A stretch of 64,000 bases of DNA from Melanopsichium pennsylvanicum. Taxonomy: Eukaryota > Basidiomycota > Ustilaginomycetes > Ustilaginales. A program made the translations under genes and the position numbers. Each line of letters starts with the position of its first letter. Position 1 is the stretch's first letter. Below, in pieces: positions 59,063 through 64,000 of this stretch. The notes under the pieces were generated by a model. The model was not told the origin of the DNA. It saw only the letters and a list, made by a program, of their open reading frames with translations, and did no database searches. The stretch covers positions 186,001-250,000 of the forward strand of contig OAPG01000015.1 in NCBI GenBank assembly GCA_900208305.1, in the 5' to 3' direction.

Positions 59063-59965
59063 ATGGCCTCAAATCGTAGACCAATGACGGTGTCTAGCAC
59101 CATCGCCTTCCTCGTTCTGTTTTGTCTTATGGGCATAGCGTCTGCCGCCGTCGACTTTGCAGCGTCAGGCTATGCATCCTTGACACATTACGACCTTCCC
59201 TCCAACTACGTCGCATCCTGCGGCTGTGTTGGTCGCTCCACCTTTTACCCAACAGCCGCACTCAATCGATTCGCGTATGGATCCAACACCTCGTTCGGCC
59301 CCGCCTGTGGCTCATGCTTCCATCTTCGCCTGGTCTCAACTCCTCTCGCACGCCCTCACCCGCGTCCTGGCTCCGACGACCCGTGGGGCGATGGCATCTA
59401 CTATAACACGTCCCAAGTCACCTCCGACTCCACTCCCAACATCGTGGTCAAGATCATTGATCTCTGTCCAGGCGCAGGCGGCCCTTGGTGCAATGCAACT
59501 AGACTTGACAATGGTACGGTCCAAGGCAACAGTCTGGGCTTTGACGTCCACTTTGATCTGGCTTGGCCCTCAAAGGCCATCTCGAGCAGCTTCTTCCCTG
59601 GTACTCACGACTATGGCGCTTGGAACGTGAGCTATGCGGCCGTGTCATGTGACAAATGGGCGGGTTGGAAGGATCAAGCTGCACTAGGGTCGGACTGGAC
59701 ACAACAGAGCTCGGCTTGCTGCCCAAACAACCCAGCCCCAAGTGAGACTGACGCCAGCTGTCCAGCTTATTACGACACGCTAGGCACGAACGGCATCGTG
59801 CCACCAAATACGAGCAATATTCTTTCCAAAGGCAAGGGTTCATCCAATGCTGCCCCTGCCACGCTCGAGCAAGATGCGACTGCTCGCATCGCCATTATAT
59901 TCGTTCTTGCTGCTTTCATGACCTCATTCAGCCTATCGATTGCAACTGAATCTCCGCCTCTATAA
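59063..59965 (+). CDS. Secreted GH45-like endoglucanase
   Basis: This 300-residue protein starts with a signal peptide (hydrophobic 12-28, cleavage likely after ASA near 28). The body matches the GH45 double-psi barrel of the basidiomycete type: LTHYDLPSNYVASCGC at 40-55, YGSNTSFGPACGSCF, VVKIIDLCP, and FDVHFDLAWPSKAI at 160-173. Asp165 in HFDL is the probable catalytic acid and Asp44 in HYD may be the base. GH45 enzymes cut beta-1,4-glucan and share their fold with expansins. A Ser-rich linker precedes a hydrophobic segment (272-290) near the C-terminus, which may signal a GPI anchor or a membrane tail. Related secreted glucanases act on plant walls in smuts. Confidence 0.85.
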   Translation: MASNRRPMTVSSTIAFLVLFCLMGIASAAVDFAASGYASLTHYDLPSNYVASCGCVGRSTFYPTAALNRFAYGSNTSFGPACGSCFHLRLVSTPLARPHPRPGSDDPWGDGIYYNTSQVTSDSTPNIVVKIIDLCPGAGGPWCNATRLDNGTVQGNSLGFDVHFDLAWPSKAISSSFFPGTHDYGAWNVSYAAVSCDKWAGWKDQAALGSDWTQQSSACCPNNPAPSETDASCPAYYDTLGTNGIVPPNTSNILSKGKGSSNAAPATLEQDATARIAIIFVLAAFMTSFSLSIATESPPL

Positions 59966-60072
59966 ACATACCCGCCTGATGCAAGGCAACTTCAACCATC
60001 TGCTGCTTTAATTATCTCGCTATTCATTCTCATTTGTACATAAATCGTCGCCCAAGGAAATGTCTTAGTGAT

Positions 60073-61851
60073 CTAGTCTGACGTAGGCTGGTCTCCATCT
60101 GCTTTGGAATCCGCTTCGTCCCTTGGTTCGTCGTCGATCCAGTCGTACAAGAGCACAGCATCGGCCATTTTGCGGCCCCAGGGATCGCTCAGCCATCTCT
60201 GAACAGTCTCTGATGATGATTGACATGGGTCGGTAAACTCAAGCGTTGGCTCTGGTTGAGCTGAGGGGTCGGCATGCGTCACAGAGCTGTGTGCTGCTGT
60301 ACTCTGCAAATCATGCTCGTATCCCAGCCAAATGCCCGAGTCGAGCGGCTTGCTTGCTATGATATAAGGAAGTAGTCCTGGCTTGAGATCGAAAGACCCG
60401 TCATGCTGGGAAAGCAGCTGAACAACGCGTTCGGGTGCTCCAAAGCCATATTCGCAATGACCTAGACCGCAAACCACCAGAACTACGTTGACCACGCGTC
60501 GGTCGGTATCGCTAACCTCGAGCGCCGGGGAAGCTGAGGTCTTCTGAGCCGACACAGGAGTGTGATGGCTCGATGGTTGATTTTCTCTCTCTGCAGGCAA
60601 TGCGTCTTGGTGAGCTCCACGCAGGAGCCATGCCGTTACGTGCGCCAAATATGAATCTTTGAGCGTCTGTGCAGGACCGAAGCCCTTGATCTCGATGTTG
60701 TGTGGTCTCAGAAGCCAAGTTGGGTAGATTGGCGAGTGGTGTACAGCGTTCTCGTCGCCGTCGCTGTCGCTAGCTTGCCGCATATCATAGGCCTGCGAGG
60801 TGCTAATATCTGGAAGCTGAGGAAAGCGAGGCGGCAGGTCGGGCCGCATGAGCCCCGAGAGGTAGCTTCGATGAGCAGCGCCAATCTTGGTCACTGCACT
60901 CCAGGATGTGAAAAGGGGAGACCTAGGAAACGTATTGGACATAACGGATCGATGTTCTTGATACGTAGCAGGCTCGGAAGATGAAGGTTCTTTCAACCGA
61001 TCGGGAGCCGCACGCCTTTCTTCGTCTAATTTGACGGCATCGATGCCTTCTCGAAACACCTGTTTCGCCCAGCTTCTCGGAGGGAATCCACCCCAAATAG
61101 GTACGCTGAGCTCTTTGGCCAGCATAAGCAACGGCATGTAGTGTCCGATGTGGAAGGCCTCCTCGCTTTTGGTGCGATATGTTTGAGCGAGCTCATCCGG
61201 ATCAATTTTTCCGTCCGAGAACGAGTTGAGCATATTCTGATCAAGCACAGAGAAGTGTTCGAGGACGAGATGAAGGCGGTATATTGGCGAAGCAGTGGAG
61301 CTTGTGCTGGAATGTGATTGGGATATTGAGGCGAGCTGACATTGCTGGTGAAGCGCATGCAGGGCTTGCAGCTGTGCACGCATCACTTGGGGCTGATGAT
61401 GCTGCTCGCCGAAAAAGATGAGCCGTGGTGGCGCAGGTTCTACTTTAGATGGCGGAGATGTGCTGACGCCCGCTGGGTGACCATCTCGCGATGTTCGGCT
61501 CCGCGCCACTCTTGTATCGTTGCATGGCTGGAAGAGGTCTTGGAAGGAGCCAAACAGTTTCGAAGGCACCGCCAGTATCTTGCTCCATTCTACATAGGAG
61601 GGGCTTGCTGTTGGTGTTCGATCATCTGCGGACTCGATGGCGCTCTGCTGGACCTCATGGGTAGGTTCTTCGGATGTGGTCGTTGCATTTGCGGCATGGC
61701 TGCGCTCGTCAATGGGCCGCGAGAAAGAGTGTCGATAAGTGGGTATGTGGCTGGTTAGAAGGCGCGGCTTGGTAAATTTGGGGATAAAGCTCGCAATCGA
61801 CATTGCTGCTAGTGGTCGATCGTTGCCCTCAGTCAGCTCGACTGTCGACAT
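60073..61851 (-). CDS. ChaN-like (Tiki/haem-binding fold) protein
   Basis: This 592-residue protein begins with a 140-residue polar tail. The fold then opens with RLIFFGEQHHQPQVMRAQLQ near 143-162, which matches the GE-H motif of the ChaN/Cofac_haem_bdg family. A second family landmark, VVLVVCGLGHCEYGFGAP, lies near 470-488, and helical pieces between them (SEEAFHIGHYMPLL, RSWAKQVF) fit. Bacterial ChaN binds haem dimers; related eukaryotic members are poorly studied and may be hydrolases. There is no signal peptide, though the N-terminal 30 residues are basic and could target mitochondria (SFIPKFTKPRLLTSH). The family call is fair and the function unknown. The gene is convergent with the GH45 gene, only 107 bp apart. 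Confidence 0.72.
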   Translation of the reverse strand: MSTVELTEGNDRPLAAMSIASFIPKFTKPRLLTSHIPTYRHSFSRPIDERSHAANATTTSEEPTHEVQQSAIESADDRTPTASPSYVEWSKILAVPSKLFGSFQDLFQPCNDTRVARSRTSRDGHPAGVSTSPPSKVEPAPPRLIFFGEQHHQPQVMRAQLQALHALHQQCQLASISQSHSSTSSTASPIYRLHLVLEHFSVLDQNMLNSFSDGKIDPDELAQTYRTKSEEAFHIGHYMPLLMLAKELSVPIWGGFPPRSWAKQVFREGIDAVKLDEERRAAPDRLKEPSSSEPATYQEHRSVMSNTFPRSPLFTSWSAVTKIGAAHRSYLSGLMRPDLPPRFPQLPDISTSQAYDMRQASDSDGDENAVHHSPIYPTWLLRPHNIEIKGFGPAQTLKDSYLAHVTAWLLRGAHQDALPAERENQPSSHHTPVSAQKTSASPALEVSDTDRRVVNVVLVVCGLGHCEYGFGAPERVVQLLSQHDGSFDLKPGLLPYIIASKPLDSGIWLGYEHDLQSTAAHSSVTHADPSAQPEPTLEFTDPCQSSSETVQRWLSDPWGRKMADAVLLYDWIDDEPRDEADSKADGDQPTSD

Positions 61852-62943
61852 TGTGACACCAAGTATAGTAGAGCTGCGGACGCTGAGCTATGCAGTATGT
61901 CGGTATGGCATGCAAATATCTCGAATAGTACCGTTTGGGTGAGTGTGCTTCCAAGATGCTGCCAGTAACGTACGACAAGTGGAGAGCGAGGTGCTGAGGT
62001 GAGCTGCCAAATTGGCATATGTTCCCCATTCAGGGTCCAGCTGCATGCCGCAGGTTGGTAATGCTCCGGACAGTTTCTGCATTCGCGCTCTGTACGGTTA
62101 TTACAGTCACTCGACCACTAGCGTTGCTGTTGCAGTCGAGTATGAGGGCTCACTTTCATGCCCAATCTCAATCCGTTAGCTGGCTGATTTTGACGTGTGA
62201 TTTGCGTGCTTTGCATGGTCGCAGCGAGCTCGTGAGAACGGATGTGAGAAATGGCGGATTCATAACAAGGGAAAGAGCTCTACAAAATTTGATCACGAAC
62301 AGCTCTCTCTCTCTCTCCTGTAATGTGACTTCACAGCGCATCTCGAGCTAAGTTAAAAAAGATCGGCGGGACGAGATCCGATTACGGCCCTGGCGAACAA
62401 GTCAACTGGAAGTTGGATTCCTGAATTTACGAAAATGGAGTCGAAAGCTGTTCAATTTTCGCAGGGCACGAGCCATCTAGCGGCCACTTTGGTGCAGAAA
62501 AGATGGCAGTGCAGCCGTGAAGTAGTGGTGAACGCGAGATCTCCAGTCGAATCGAGAGAGATTGAGAAAGAGAGAGGGAGAGTTACAGAGCGGACAGACC
62601 GAAATTGGGAGAGAACCCTTTTCGGATGGACCGTGGAGAAAGCCAACACACTGATCTTATGCTGATCCATCCACACACGCACCCATCCGAAGACAGCTCA
62701 TCCACTCTGAGCAGCTCTGCTTGGGTCTTCAGCACTCGTCATCCCTCCCTACATACAATCACCTTTTTGACAACTTAGCTTCAGCACCATCCGTAACCTC
62801 TTTTCACTTCATAGCTCTCAACTCCCTCCTGCACTCACTCTCGTCTGGAATCATCGCATCATCCACAATTTCACTCGCTGGCTCTGGAATTTCTTCCACC
62901 TGCAACCATTTCTGCCTCAGACTAATAATTATAGCAGGCCGAC
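61852..62943. promoter_or_regulatory. Divergent promoter region ChaN-like / EDE1
   Basis: These 1.09 kb separate two divergent start codons. The right half is rich in GAGA tracts (62550-62590), then CT-rich towards EDE1. No gene is supported. An untranslated exon or leader intron for EDE1 cannot be excluded. Confidence 0.5.
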
Positions 62944-64000
62944 ATGCAGAGTCCAGCACCATCGGCTTCAGGAGGTGCTTCACCTCCCATCGCCCTCTCG
63001 CCAGTAGAGAGAAGCGCTTTTGCACATCTTTTCAACCTCGCAGACCCTGAACGCACCGGTATCGTCACCGGTGATGCCGCCGTCTCCTTCTTTGCCAAGT
63101 CAAAACTTCCACCTGCCACTCTTGGTCAGATCTGGGCCATGGCAGACAGTGCCAATAATGGATTCCTCACTCCCCCTTCCTTCAGTATTGCACTGCGTCT
63201 CATTGGCCATGCCCAACGCGGCGAAACCATCACCGAAGCTTCCATCAAGCGTCCAGGCCCTCCTCCCACCATGGAAGGAGTCAACCTTCCACTCACCGCT
63301 CAGCTTACTGGCGGCCAATCTGGAGGGGCTGCCACCAACAACATGCCCGGGGTCATCGAGATCAAGCCCGAGGATCGCGCACGCTACACGCGTATCTTTG
63401 CCAACTCTGGTCCTGCAGGCGGCCTCATCGATGGGGACCACGCCAAGGAGATCTTTGTCAAGTCCAAGCTTCCTTTTGACAAGCTCGGTGCCATCTGGAA
63501 CCTGGCCGATACCCAGGCTCGCGGTGCTCTTGATCTGACCGACTTTATCATCGCCATGCATTTTATCCAGAACACCATGAATGGCACGCTCAACTCGATC
63601 CCTGCTGCCCTCCCTCCTGGTCTCTACGAACAAGCAAAAGGTTCAGGAGGTGTCGGGTCGCGCGTTCTTCCCGGGTCGCCTCTTGCATCTCAAAACACGG
63701 GCGGTTCCGCCTCTGGCTTCGGTTCATCGGGCATCCCGCGTCAGGTGACCGGCTCCAACTTTCCCGCCGCATCCGCCTTCCAGTCTCCACAACAGAGCAC
63801 TCCAGCTCGTGCTGCAAGCACAGCTGCTTGGGATGTCACACCCGAGGAAAAGCAACGTGCCGACCAATTCTTTGATGGTCTCGATGCTTCAAAACAGGGC
63901 AGACTCGACGGTGCGGCCGTGGTACCCTTCTTTATGCAGAGCAAGCTCACCGAGTCTGTTCTTGCCCACGTCTGGGATCTTTCCGACATCACACAAAGCG
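62944..64000 (+). CDS. EDE1: EH-domain endocytic protein Ede1 (partial, runs off window)
   Basis: Ede1/Eps15 is an early-arriving scaffold of clathrin-mediated endocytosis. The ATG at 62944 (MQSPAPSASGGASPP) opens a frame that stays open for 352 codons to the window end. EH domain 1 spans about 18-95 (FNLADPERTGIVTGD, LGQIWAMADSANNGFL), EH2 about 142-215 (KLGAIWNLADTQARGALD, FIIAMHFI) and EH3 starts near 298 (QFFDGLDASKQGRLDG, VLAHVWDLSD). Three EH domains in this order fit Ede1; Pan1 has two. The missing C-terminus should carry coiled coil and a UBA domain. Confidence 0.92.
   Translation, partial: MQSPAPSASGGASPPIALSPVERSAFAHLFNLADPERTGIVTGDAAVSFFAKSKLPPATLGQIWAMADSANNGFLTPPSFSIALRLIGHAQRGETITEASIKRPGPPPTMEGVNLPLTAQLTGGQSGGAATNNMPGVIEIKPEDRARYTRIFANSGPAGGLIDGDHAKEIFVKSKLPFDKLGAIWNLADTQARGALDLTDFIIAMHFIQNTMNGTLNSIPAALPPGLYEQAKGSGGVGSRVLPGSPLASQNTGGSASGFGSSGIPRQVTGSNFPAASAFQSPQQSTPARAASTAAWDVTPEEKQRADQFFDGLDASKQGRLDGAAVVPFFMQSKLTESVLAHVWDLSDITQS

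Overview
This is nuclear DNA of a smut fungus (Ustilaginales, Basidiomycota). Most genes are uninterrupted reading frames, and only two clearly need introns. Genes sit on both strands with separate promoters. Several products match the well-studied Ustilago maydis complement: a Hook adaptor, a Don3-type germinal centre kinase and Ino1. There are no operons, ribosome-binding sites, CRISPR arrays, recognisable transposons or convincing tRNA genes. Species cannot be fixed from sequence alone. All functions rest on protein motifs read by eye; no search was run.

Layout, left to right: Scd6/Lsm14 mRNP protein (+, one intron); small membrane protein of unknown function (-); GPI mannosyltransferase II Gpi18 (-); Arl5-type GTPase (+, two introns); tRNA m3C methyltransferase Trm140/METTL2 type (+); TRAPP subunit Trs31 (-); SIKE-family coiled-coil protein, probably STRIPAK (-); Hook adaptor Hok1 (+); inositol-3-phosphate synthase Ino1 (+); secreted multicopper oxidase (-); Alg10 glucosyltransferase (-); mitochondrial carrier (+); Dot1 histone methyltransferase (-); CaMK-type kinase Cmk1 (+); GCK/Don3-type kinase (-). 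A gene-poor stretch of about 6.5 kb follows (36.2-42.7 kb). Beyond it lie a TFIIIC WD-repeat subunit (+), a tandem WW-domain protein (-), the CCR4-NOT scaffold Not1 (-), a GH45-like secreted endoglucanase (+), a ChaN-like haem-binding-fold protein (-), and the first third or so of the endocytic EH-domain protein Ede1 (+), cut by the window end.

The genes are mainly housekeeping: mRNA fate (Scd6, Not1), tRNA (Trm140, TFIIIC), glycosylation and GPI anchors (Alg10, Gpi18), membrane traffic (Arl5, Trs31, Hok1, Ede1), signalling (Cmk1, Don3-like, SIKE) and lipid precursors (Ino1). Two secreted enzymes (multicopper oxidase, GH45) are the likeliest to act outside the cell. Seven pairs are convergent with short 3' gaps, and several divergent pairs share promoters of 0.4-1.1 kb.

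I found no obviously new multi-gene system. The best leads are a strongly foldable RNA element inside the LSM14 intron, a short TACTGTA motif scattered almost only through intergenic DNA, a perfect 20-bp palindrome upstream of the multicopper oxidase, the possibly decayed genes of the gene-poor stretch, and several proteins with unassigned functions or unusual architecture.
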